Shown here one piece after another: positions 1 to 8,100 of a DNA stretch of 12,890 nucleotides (the stretch's first letter is position 1; each line of letters opens with the position of its first letter). This stretch comes from Saprospiraceae bacterium (GTDB taxonomy: Bacteria; Bacteroidota; Bacteroidia; Chitinophagales; Saprospiraceae). The notes below the pieces were generated by a model that was not told where the DNA came from, did no database searches, and worked only from the letters and a program-made list of their open reading frames with translations. The stretch lies in NCBI GenBank assembly GCA_020630045.1, contig JAHDCE010000051.1, forward strand, positions 1 through 12,890. Direction: 5' to 3'. The position numbers and the translations under genes were made by a program.

Positions 1-13
1 CGCATCCTCGCCA

Positions 14-31
14 TGATAGCTATGGCTATCA
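14..31. repeat. Short hairpin, possible edge of a palindromic repeat element
   Basis: Positions 14-20 (TGATAGC) pair perfectly with 25-31 (GCTATCA) around a TATG loop. The core ATAGC...GCTAT resembles the central hairpin of the element at 9349-9579 (GCATAGCT/AGCTATGC at 9488-9505). This may be part of a related interspersed element cut by the window edge, but the flanking sequence does not match well enough to prove it. No T-run follows on either strand, so it is a poor terminator candidate. Confidence 0.35.
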
Positions 32-156
32 GACTCCGGGTGCTCATTGATTCATAACAAAATCTTGTTCTCAAATCTTTAACTTACTTACTTTACAATG
101 TTCTATTGTGTGTACCCATTACAAATCAGAGATTTAAAACTCCATAACCTTAATAA

Positions 157-204
157 GAATGAAAAAACATACAAGGATTCATCGATGAATGAAAAAACTT
201 GTAT
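157..204. repeat. Direct repeat with nested palindromes in the 5' non-coding stretch
   Basis: The 12-mer GAATGAAAAAAC occurs at 157-168 and again at 187-198, exactly 30 bp apart. Between them, 177-190 is a perfect 14-bp palindrome (ATTCATCGATGAAT), and 169-175 (ATACAAG) is the inverted complement of 198-204 (CTTGTAT), so the block can fold as a nested stem. It could be a regulatory site or a degenerate repeat. The rest of positions 32-295 shows no convincing ORF or RNA gene. Confidence 0.4.
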
Positions 205-295
205 TACACCCAAACGGTATGTTGTATATAATGAGTAGGGAGGCCAATAGTTAAAGCACCTCAAATACTCTGCCATTACCACTAACTTTTAATCA

Positions 296-322
296 ATTAT
301 GGATTTATTTTAATCCTATAAT
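296..322 (-). terminator. Weak AT-rich hairpin downstream of the amidase gene
   Basis: ATTATGGATT (296-305) pairs with AATCC-T-ATAAT (312-322) with one bulged base at 317 and a six-base loop. It lies about 20 bp beyond the amidase stop codon. The stem is AT-rich and no clear U-tract follows in the minus direction, so termination here is only a guess. Confidence 0.25.
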
Positions 323-342
323 ACAAAACGGGATGTCACACA

Positions 343-1143
343 CTAGGAGGGGAAAGTATCATCATCCTTTAAGATACGGAAATCATCCCGATCTTTCAAA
401 AATGGCAACTTCGTTCTAATGTCCGATACTTCTTGGATTGAAATCGTGGTGCGAATGATTTTTTCTTCATGGGCAACTGTCGCTTTGACATTACCAAGGG
501 GATCGATCCAAGCAGAATCACCCGAATAAACAAGGCCATTTCCATCTTTACCCACCACATTCACTCCTAGAACATGGCATTGGTTTTCTATTGCCCGAGC
601 GATGAGCAATTGTTTCCAGTGGTAACTCCGTTTTTCAGGCCAGTTCGCGGTATAAATCAGCAAATCATATTCTTCTTGATTTCTGCTCCAAACGGGAAAA
701 CGGAGATCATAACAAACCAATGGGCAAATTTTCCAACCGTGCCATTCAAAAACGAGTTTTTCTGTTCCGGCAGTATATGTCAAGTGTTCCTTTGCGAGTG
801 TGAAGGTATGCCGTTTGTCATATTGCAAATGATTTCCTTCGGGAAACATCCAAATCAGGCGGTTGTAGAAACGACCTTCTTCTTGAATCATCAGGGTGCC
901 CATTATTACGGCGTCCAGCGTTCGAGCCTTCTGTTTCATCCAATCCACCGAAGGACCGTCCATTGTTTCCGCAAAGGCGGAAGCATTCATTGAAAACCCG
1001 GTTGAAAACATTTCCGGAAGGATAATCAAATCGGTATCGGAAGAGAGTCTGTCCAACTTATTATCGAACATGGTCAAGTTTGCAGTTGGCGACTCCCATT
1101 CCAAAGTGGATTGTACCAAGGCGACGTTGAGCTTGTTTTTCAT
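343..1143 (-). CDS. yafV: Omega-amidase YafV-type, nitrilase superfamily
   Basis: A cytoplasmic C-N hydrolase of 266 residues, typical for the family. YafV-type omega-amidases hydrolyse alpha-keto-glutaramate and alpha-keto-succinamate to the keto acid and ammonia, as repair or salvage after glutamine and asparagine transamination. The nitrilase triad is visible: Glu44 in LIILPEMFSTGF, Lys110 in YDKRHTF, and nucleophile Cys144 in PLVCYDLRFPVWSRN, the last stretch being highly characteristic of YafV. The start is set at the ATG whose complement is 1141-1143. A TTG two codons upstream (1149) is open but adds only Met-Ile and looks less likely. No signal peptide is seen. The gene stands alone, divergent from the ABC-2-like gene. 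Family assignment is strong; the exact substrate is inferred from the family. Confidence 0.92.
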   Translation of the reverse strand: MKNKLNVALVQSTLEWESPTANLTMFDNKLDRLSSDTDLIILPEMFSTGFSMNASAFAETMDGPSVDWMKQKARTLDAVIMGTLMIQEEGRFYNRLIWMFPEGNHLQYDKRHTFTLAKEHLTYTAGTEKLVFEWHGWKICPLVCYDLRFPVWSRNQEEYDLLIYTANWPEKRSYHWKQLLIARAIENQCHVLGVNVVGKDGNGLVYSGDSAWIDPLGNVKATVAHEEKIIRTTISIQEVSDIRTKLPFLKDRDDFRILKDDDTFPS

Positions 1144-1219
1144 AATCAATTGTTTCCAAGTTCGAAAGTAATAAATGAACTGGTTTAAAGATAAAGAACC
1201 AGGTCTAAAACATCATCTC

Positions 1220-1227
1220 CAAAATTA
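1220..1227 (-). promoter_or_regulatory. Candidate -7 box for the amidase gene
   Basis: On the minus strand this reads TAATTTTG, a full match to the Bacteroidota -7 consensus TAnnTTTG. No TTTG -33 box sits at the usual 19-21 bp distance; the nearest minus-strand TTTG is about 30 bp away. The implied leader is about 70 nt. A 6-bp hairpin (CTGGTT 1180-1185 with AACCAG 1197-1202) falls inside that leader. Confidence 0.35.
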
Positions 1228-1366
1228 TTACACTTCACTTTTTATTTATCGACTGACCAAACAGGTTGATTATCTATTGACAATTATTTCCTTGTAGGAA
1301 CTGTTTGAATTCAAACACATTTATTTGCTAGCGTTTTTTTTTCGCCCATCGCTTCATAATATTCAC

Positions 1367-1374
1367 TAATTTTG
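1367..1374 (+). promoter_or_regulatory. Candidate -7 box for the ABC-2-like/flippase operon
   Basis: TAATTTTG matches TAnnTTTG exactly and lies 20 bp before the ATG at 1395, implying a leader of roughly 15 nt. The -33 region is poor: a T-rich tract at 1334-1343 rather than a clear TTTG. The leader has no Shine-Dalgarno sequence but is A-rich, as is usual in Bacteroidota. Confidence 0.4.
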
Positions 1375-1394
1375 AACGGAAAACATACATCTAC

Positions 1395-2516
1395 ATGAAG
1401 TCTTTACTACGATTTTTCCGTCATACCAGAGTCTGGTTTTTCAGTCTGATACTTCCGGCTCTACTGGGCTTCGCCCTCCTCTACTTCTCTGGAAAGTCGG
1501 TGGACAAAAGGCTTAACCCCGGCCCTACGAAAGTTAAATTCGCCTTGATTGAAATGGACAGCGTCAAAGTGTTCGGACCTAAATTGGAGTATCGAAAAGA
1601 TTTGGAAAGGATAGACGTCCCGCAATCCAAATTCCAAGAAAACCTAAAGGAAGGAACCATTGATTTCGCACTTGTAATCCCCAGCGGATTTACATCCAAT
1701 ATAGATAGCATCCGTACAGAAGAGGTCACACTATATCACATCGGCAAATCCGGATATTCCGCATCTAAAGCGGCTGTCCGATCCCTGATACAAGAATACG
1801 AGGACGAATTGGTAGCGGACAGATTGGACAGTTTGGGACTCTGGCAATCTTATATCAATCCGATTTCGATTCGGGAACAGGACTTGACCCAGCTTCCGGA
1901 AAAAATAGAATCCGGAATCGCCACTTACTCTCCCCTGCTCTTAGCGCTTATCGCTTTCTTGGGAATTATCGCTCCTAGTATACTCGGGTTTTCCGAGCAT
2001 AAGAAAAAAGAAAAATATGAAGATATTCCATCATGGGACAAGGCTATCGGAATGTCCATCATCGGGGGTTTGTCTGTATTTTTATTTTTGGCTTTCGCCA
2101 AAATAGCCGTTTCGATGGTAACGAAAATGCCCCCGTTCATGGTCGGAATCATTGGCAACTATTTTAGTTGGGGAAACATCATACTACTCTCCTTGTTACA
2201 AATGGTTTGGTTGGTGATGTGGTCGGCCTTATCGGGCAGTTTGTCCCGACGTGCGGAAAAACCGTTCGCCGCCTTCAGCGTTCATGGATTTTTGTTCATC
2301 ATATACTTCATATTGTTGGGAATAGCTGCCGGAATCGTAGGCCAAATCAGCGAACCCGGCCGCATCGCATTTACATTTGTCCCGGGTTTCAATGATGTAT
2401 TGGGCTGTGGAAACATTATCAGAGAAACCCAATGGGATATGTTGGGATTCACATTGCTCGGCATGACTGTCTGGGGTGTCCTAGGCATTTTGTCCATGAG
2501 ATTCATTAAAAAATAA
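1395..2516 (+). CDS. ABC-2-type transporter permease-like membrane protein
   Basis: A 373-residue inner-membrane protein with the topology of ABC-2 (NatB/YhgE-like) exporter subunits. One N-terminal membrane segment (about 13-32) is followed by a large extracytoplasmic region (about 33-175), then about five further segments (roughly 176-199, 217-242, 249-282, 293-316, 347-369). The stretch around 84-99 (LKEGTIDFALVIPSGF) is typical of the ABC-2 extracytoplasmic domain. A charged cytoplasmic loop (EHKKKEKYED, 201-210) follows segment 2. Such permeases normally pair with an ATP-binding protein, but none is encoded here. The flippase-like gene follows 49 bp downstream on the same strand, so the two are probably co-transcribed. 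The cargo is unknown. A non-transporter role cannot be excluded, since the match is by topology and short motifs only. Confidence 0.7.
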   Translation: MKSLLRFFRHTRVWFFSLILPALLGFALLYFSGKSVDKRLNPGPTKVKFALIEMDSVKVFGPKLEYRKDLERIDVPQSKFQENLKEGTIDFALVIPSGFTSNIDSIRTEEVTLYHIGKSGYSASKAAVRSLIQEYEDELVADRLDSLGLWQSYINPISIREQDLTQLPEKIESGIATYSPLLLALIAFLGIIAPSILGFSEHKKKEKYEDIPSWDKAIGMSIIGGLSVFLFLAFAKIAVSMVTKMPPFMVGIIGNYFSWGNIILLSLLQMVWLVMWSALSGSLSRRAEKPFAAFSVHGFLFIIYFILLGIAAGIVGQISEPGRIAFTFVPGFNDVLGCGNIIRETQWDMLGFTLLGMTVWGVLGILSMRFIKK

Positions 2517-2527
2517 TCCTCTTTCAT

Positions 2528-2568
2528 TTTTCCCGGAAGGGAAAACGACAAGCATTCGAGAACGAATG
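2528..2568 (+). promoter_or_regulatory. Two hairpins before and over the flippase start codon
   Basis: TTTTCCC (2528-2534) pairs with GGGAAAA (2539-2545) around GGAA. A second stem pairs CATTCG (2553-2558) with CGAATG (2563-2568) around AGAA and contains the ATG of the next gene (2566-2568). The first has no U-tract, so it is not a standard terminator. Together they could tune flippase translation relative to the upstream gene; this is inference from base pairing only. Confidence 0.35.
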
Positions 2569-4038
2569 AAACAAAAATTCCTAGGCAATTTCCTATTTCT
2601 CCTTTTCGTCAACGTACTGATTAAGCCGTTGTATGTCTTGGGTGTGGAATTGCGGGTACAAAACGTGGTCGGCAGTGCCGACTACGGGGATTATTTCGCC
2701 CTTTTCAATTTCTCTTTTATCTATTATGTCCTGCTTGATTTGGGCTTGACCCAATACAATACCCGCGTCATCGCACAGGATACCGGATTGCTTGGAAAAT
2801 TGCTGCCCAACTTCCTAGTCGCCAAAACAGCGATGGGTTTTATTTACCTAACCGTCATGTTCGCTTCCGCTTATTCATTGGGATATGCGGACTATCAATT
2901 GGAATGGTTATTTTCCTTAGGGCTCGCTTTCTTTTTCATCTCCATGAGTTTTTATTTCCGATCCAATATAGCCGCCCTCCACTTTTTCAAACTGGATGCG
3001 TTGTTATCCATTTTAGACCGGGGACTACTTATCATATTACTTGGTATTTGGTTGTATTTTGACACCTCACTTCCCGAGTTCACCATTTCTCATTTCATAT
3101 ACGCCCAAGTTGTGGCCTACGGGATTTCCGCCGCTATCAGTTTTGCTGCCGTTTTAAAATATGGCAATTTCAAAAACCCGAATATCAAGTGGTCTTTGGT
3201 AAAGAATATCATCAAGGAGAGTTATCCTTATTCTTTGTTGATTTTATTGACCACCATTTATACCCGGACAGATGCCGTAATGCTAGAAAGAATACTACCC
3301 GAAACCGGAGCGACCGAATCGGGTTACTATGCGGCATCCTTCCGCTTATTGGACATGGCATCTATGGTCGGCCTGTTGATGGCGAGTCAACTAATGCCCA
3401 TGTTTGCCCGGATGCTCAAAGAAAAAGACATCGGTGGAGTCCGGCAATTGGCCATGACCGGTTTCAGGCTTATCATGTTCTTCGCCCTTTCTTTATCGTT
3501 AGGAATTTATTTTTATCGGTATGAACTTGTGGAGTTACTTTACAATGCGGAAGAATATCCCATTGAATATGTCGGCGATATTTTAGGTTATCTCATTTTT
3601 TCATTCATCGCCATTTCGTCCAGTTATGTTTTCAATACATTGATGAATGCCAATGGAAGCCTCAGGGTATTGAACACCATCGCCATTATCGGTGTGTTTA
3701 TCAATATCGTTTTGAACTTCGTATTGATTCCTCGGTATGGAGCGTTGGGAGCCGTACTAGCTACGCTCGTCACCCAGGGCGGTGCCGCGATAGGACACAT
3801 TTATTTTTCCAATCGCATCATTTCTTTACAGTTACCCGGATCTTTGTTCCTTCGAATATTCGCTTTTGTTTTAATGACCGACATCTCATTTTATTTGATT
3901 TCGTCTTCCTCTTTGTTTTGGATGTATGGTGTAGTCGCTTGTGTGATTGCCGGAATTTTAGCCGCCTTGATTTCCGGTTTATTGAGCAAAGACTTGGTTC
4001 GGGAATTCCAAGCAGCAAAACATGGTAGTGAGTCTTGA
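2566..4038 (+). CDS. Polysaccharide flippase-like transporter (MOP superfamily)
   Basis: A 490-residue, strongly hydrophobic protein with about 12-14 predicted membrane helices and short loops, the size and pattern of Wzx/RfbX-type oligosaccharide flippases. Supporting features are an N-terminal helix followed by a D/G-rich loop and an aromatic second helix with the segment LLDLGLTQYNTRVIAQD, and a mid-protein repeat of the fold with VMLERILPETGATESGYYAASFRLLDM. That segment is characteristic of flippase helix 7-8 regions. Such proteins move lipid-linked glycans, sometimes other lipid-linked intermediates, across the inner membrane. No Wzy polymerase or glycosyltransferase cluster surrounds it, so the substrate cannot be named. 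It sits 49 bp after the ABC-2-like gene and is likely in its operon. The stop codon is TGA, showing that TGA is read as stop in this genome. Confidence 0.82.
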   Translation: MKQKFLGNFLFLLFVNVLIKPLYVLGVELRVQNVVGSADYGDYFALFNFSFIYYVLLDLGLTQYNTRVIAQDTGLLGKLLPNFLVAKTAMGFIYLTVMFASAYSLGYADYQLEWLFSLGLAFFFISMSFYFRSNIAALHFFKLDALLSILDRGLLIILLGIWLYFDTSLPEFTISHFIYAQVVAYGISAAISFAAVLKYGNFKNPNIKWSLVKNIIKESYPYSLLILLTTIYTRTDAVMLERILPETGATESGYYAASFRLLDMASMVGLLMASQLMPMFARMLKEKDIGGVRQLAMTGFRLIMFFALSLSLGIYFYRYELVELLYNAEEYPIEYVGDILGYLIFSFIAISSSYVFNTLMNANGSLRVLNTIAIIGVFINIVLNFVLIPRYGALGAVLATLVTQGGAAIGHIYFSNRIISLQLPGSLFLRIFAFVLMTDISFYLISSSSLFWMYGVVACVIAGILAALISGLLSKDLVREFQAAKHGSES

Positions 4039-4050
4039 TTCGCTACTTGG

Positions 4051-4082
4051 TTTGGCAGATTTCACACAATACTTTAGCTTTG
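4051..4082 (+). promoter_or_regulatory. Strong Bacteroidota-type promoter for the MoxR-like gene
   Basis: A -33 TTTG (4051-4054) and a perfect -7 TAGCTTTG (4075-4082) are separated by 20 bp, the usual spacing for the Bacteroidota primary sigma factor. This is the best promoter match in the window. The ATG of the next gene starts only four bases after the -7 box, so transcription is expected to begin at or almost at the start codon. Confidence 0.65.
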
Positions 4083-4086
4083 TGAT

Positions 4087-5181
4087 ATGGATAGTAAAAA
4101 ACAGGAACAACTCCTTCGCCCCCACGCGGAAATCGCTTACCAACATGAATTGGAAGCCCTAAAAAAAGTGGACAACCGACACCGCCCTCCGGGTTGGCAT
4201 TTGTCTCCTTGGGCAGTCGTCACTTATTTGCTAGGTGGCAAACTCGAAAACGGCATTGAAATAGAGCCTAAATACTTTGGTAATCGACGACTGATAGAAA
4301 TCGCTGTCGCAACACTCGTCACCGACCGAGCCTTATTGTTAATCGGTATTCCGGGAACGGGAAAAACGTGGGTATCCGAGCATTTGGCGGCAGCCATATC
4401 CGGACAATCCACCCTATTGGTACAGGGAACGGCCGGCATGAGTGAAGAGGCGATGCGCTACGGCTGGAATTATGCCAAACTCCTTTCGGAAGGCCCTTCT
4501 GAAAACGCCTTGGTCGCTAGTCCGATCATGACGGCTATGCAACAAGGTAAAATTGCCCGTGTAGAAGAGCTGACCCGTATTCCGTCCGATGTACAGGACA
4601 CCCTGATTACATTATTGTCTGAAAAGACATTGCCGGTTCCCGAATTGAATCAAGAGATACAGGCACATAGAGGGTTTAATGTTATCGCTACCGCGAACGA
4701 TCGGGACAAAGGGGTAAATGACCTTTCTTCCGCTTTACGGCGAAGATTCAACACGGTGGTTTTACCACTGCCCAATTCGTTGGAAGAAGAGATGACTATT
4801 GTCAAAACCCGCGTTGACAAAATGGGTCGTGCCTTGGAGTTACCGGCTGATGCTCCTCCGATTAAAGAAATCAAGCGCTTGGTTACTATCTTCCGTGAAC
4901 TCCGACAAGGAAAGACTGAAGACGGACGGACAAAAGTCAAGTCTCCTTCTGCTACTTTGAGTACTGCCGAGGCCATATCTGTTATCAACTCGGGGCAAGC
5001 GCTCGCGGCACATTTCGGTGACGGAATATTAAAAGCCCATGATTTGGCGGCGGGAATTACCGGTGCTATCATCAAAGATCCCGTTCAAGACAAATTGGTT
5101 TGGGAAGAATACTTGGAAACTGTGGTCAAGGAGCGAAAAGAATGGCGGGATTTGTACCGCTCTTGTAAGGAATTGTTGTAA
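4087..5181 (+). CDS. MoxR-family AAA+ ATPase
   Basis: A 364-residue cytoplasmic AAA+ ATPase. After a basic, proline-containing N-terminal extension (about 1-60), the P-loop reads GIPGTGKT (87-94, Lys93). The Walker B region reads ARVEELTRIP (157-166), with Glu160-Glu161 where most AAA+ proteins have Asp-Glu. Sensor 1 is in FNVIATANDRD (197-207), and an arginine-rich ALRRRF (216-221) holds the probable arginine finger. The N-terminal PPGWHLSPWAV (34-44) and the RVEELTR Walker B are, as I recall, typical of the MoxR branch usually encoded beside DUF5682, SWIM-domain and VWA-domain proteins. MoxR proteins act as chaperone-like ATPases with VWA partners; none of those partner genes is present here. 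It may be leaderless, and its end lies two bases from the convergent cyclase gene. Biological target unknown. Confidence 0.85.
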   Translation: MDSKKQEQLLRPHAEIAYQHELEALKKVDNRHRPPGWHLSPWAVVTYLLGGKLENGIEIEPKYFGNRRLIEIAVATLVTDRALLLIGIPGTGKTWVSEHLAAAISGQSTLLVQGTAGMSEEAMRYGWNYAKLLSEGPSENALVASPIMTAMQQGKIARVEELTRIPSDVQDTLITLLSEKTLPVPELNQEIQAHRGFNVIATANDRDKGVNDLSSALRRRFNTVVLPLPNSLEEEMTIVKTRVDKMGRALELPADAPPIKEIKRLVTIFRELRQGKTEDGRTKVKSPSATLSTAEAISVINSGQALAAHFGDGILKAHDLAAGITGAIIKDPVQDKLVWEEYLETVVKERKEWRDLYRSCKELL

Positions 5182-5183
5182 GA

Positions 5184-8100
5184 TTATTTGTTTAACAAAT
5201 CCATTCTGGCCTTATATTTATACTTAGGAGATTTTTTGAACAGCTCCTTGTAAAGTTCCAGTGCTTCTGTACGATGGAGTTCACTTTCCGCCGTGTCCAC
5301 ACGGCTCATGGCGAACAATGCATCTGCCATCATTTCTTCATTTTCAGCATTCGCTAACAAGGAATTTAATTCGTTCATCGCCAAATCAGTATCTGCATAT
5401 CGCAATTCTACTTTGGCACGCTGAACTGATGTTTTGAATATTAGTTCTTCATTCCCTATTTCATCAGCTAACCGATCGGACCATTCTGATGTTTTTAAAA
5501 TTTCTTGGGGCGGGTGGCCGGCTTCCATCATTAGCTCTACCTTGCGGAACAAGGCCAAAATCAACAAGCGTTTGTTCTCCATCTCTTCACAAATCGTGAT
5601 GGCTTCGTTGTAAACCTCACCGGCTTTTTCAAAAGATTTATTGTGCAAATGCACATCTCCGATAGAGCCTAGTGCACTAGCAATACCTTTTTGGTAATTG
5701 AGTTCCCTGGACAATTGAAGTTGTTCTTCCAAATACCCCAACGCTTCATCAAATAATCCGCGTTCGATATTCAGATCGCCTATTAATCCTAGAGTAATGG
5801 CGGTTCCTTGTTTGTCGCCGATGTCCCTCACCAGTTCCAAATCTCGCTTATACAGTGAAGCAGCCGTTTCGAATTCGCCTTCGCGAACTTTCAAATTCCC
5901 CATCACCCCAAGTGCGATTGCAGTCAGGAATTTATTGCCCAAAGACTCTGCTTCCCTTAATCCTTGTTGATAACAGGACAAAGCGTTTTCATAGTCGCCT
6001 TTTTCAAAATAAACGATTCCTAAATAGATACTGATATTGGCAATTCCCTGTTTGTTCCCCTCCTTGACACATTGTCTCAATTTGGGTTCCATGTGGTTGA
6101 TGGCTTCTTCGTATTGACCTTGGTTCATGTGGGCCAGTCCTAAGTTAGAAACAATCGGAAAATCATTTTTCGTATTTCCGGTTGATTCACTAAGTGCCAA
6201 ACTTTCTATGTAGTAATCTTTGGCTTTCTCGTACTGTCCTTGTCGGAAATAAACGTTTCCAAGATTGCCATATACTTTAAACTTTCCAATATCGTCTTCC
6301 ACATCTTCAAAGAACATGGCGGCGATTTTCAGGTATTTCAAAGCCTCTTCATACTCTCCTTTCATGGTCAGGAGATTACCCAAGTCATTGTTCGCTCGTC
6401 CCAACAAAATACGGTCACTGCTCGATCCGGCGAGAGCCAAGGCATTTTGAAGGATTCGCTCGCATTCGGCCCAATCACCGATTTGCTCCAAGATATCCGC
6501 TTTCTTCAGCAGTGTCTTGATATAATCTGATTGCTCATTGATTCGATCCAAGCTTTCAGCCAATTGGTCATAGTATCGGATGGCTGCTTGGTTTTGGAAA
6601 TTCCGCTTGTAATAATCCGCGGCTTTCTCCAAGTAAAAATTGGTTTTCTCTCTAAGCCCGGCGTGTTCGTAGTGGAATGCCAGTTCAGCGAAATGTTCGG
6701 ATAAATTGCCCGTAAACAAATGCTCGATAGCCTCGGCAATTAATCGGTGCAATTCCCTGAGACGAGTACGTAACTGCATGTCATATACGGCTTCGCGCAA
6801 CAGGGAATGTTTGAACATATACCTCAGCTCATTGACCGCTTTCCAGATTTGTCCTTTTTCGGCGGAATCGACTTGTTCTTGAAGCAGGTGTTTGTAATCT
6901 CCGTTCCTTTTCTGGAATTCGTGTTGCTGCCGCATGACTTCCGTCAAAATTTGCAGTTCGAACTCCCTTCCGATAACAGCCGCAGCCTTGACTGTTTCCT
7001 TGACCAAATGAGACAAACGGTCAATTCTTGCCATCAATACAGCATTGATGGAGTCCGTAATTTTCACATCGCTTCCCGCCTTGAGGTTCCACGCTTCATT
7101 TTTTTGGAAAACCCAATCATTTTCGACTAGATACTCAAGCATTTGCTCGGTATAAAATGGATTTCCATTCGTCGATTTCATCAAGAAAGACTGGAGTCCT
7201 TGTGCGATAGTTCCCTCCAAACGAACCTCTGCGAATTCACGTATCGCTTCAGGGGAAAGTATATTCAAATCTATTTCAAGATATGGCATTTCCTCTGGAG
7301 GAGGTGTTTCAAAAAAGTCGGGTTTAGATAAATCTTCCTCCTTGTATCTTGACGTAATGATAATACACGCCGAATAATGCCGCATAACCTCTACTAGCTC
7401 GCTCAACAACGCTTTGGTACTGGGATCGAACCAATGCCCGTCTTCTACCTCCAATACAAAAGGCCGGAGTGAAGCCAATGCTTTCAATACATTGATAAAG
7501 GAAGAAATGGTGTTTTGGTATCTCCCCTTGGCATCCAACTGATTCCAAAGGGAATCGTGGGTTTCCAGTCCGATTCGGGCGGCGATTACTGATTTTGTCC
7601 GAATCAACTCCTTCGACACTTCTAGCAGCATCGGGTCGCTATCAATCTTATCCCTGCATTTTTCCAGCAGGGCGGCAAAAGTATTTTCAAACGCTTCCCG
7701 ATTTCCTTCATGGGTATTGTCGGGGGATTGTTCAAAAATATTTTTCAATAAATAAATGAAGGGGTTGAAGGGCTTTTGCAAAATTTGATCAGCCTGACAA
7801 ATCAGCCAATCCATTTCATATTGTTCCTTCATGCGAGAACGCAACTCGAATGCAAGTCGGCTCTTCCCTATCCCGGCTTCTCCGAATACCACTACGACCC
7901 CGGCAAAAGTATCATCAAAAATGGGTTCGATGAAAGACTGCATCTCCTCCAATTCTCGTTCGCGACCGACCATTTTACCGGAAAAAAAACTTTGTAAGGA
8001 CATAGACCGTCCCTCAAAAGTATAGGTGGAAATCGGAGCATCAAAGCCCTTGTAAACGATATCCCCTTTAAACCGGAATAAAAATCCTTTTTCTTTTTGG

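Noticed and set aside
1..342. The first 342 bases as a structured non-coding RNA gene
   Set aside because: Local hairpins exist, but no known RNA family architecture is recognisable and the upstream context is cut off.
574..1171. Plus-strand open frames opposite the amidase gene
   Set aside because: They are antisense frames of a well-conserved gene and encode no recognisable protein.
5559..6398. The 120-bp periodicity as a CRISPR or minisatellite array
   Set aside because: The period comes from 40-residue TPR units of a coding gene; bases diverge strongly between repeats and there are no spacers.
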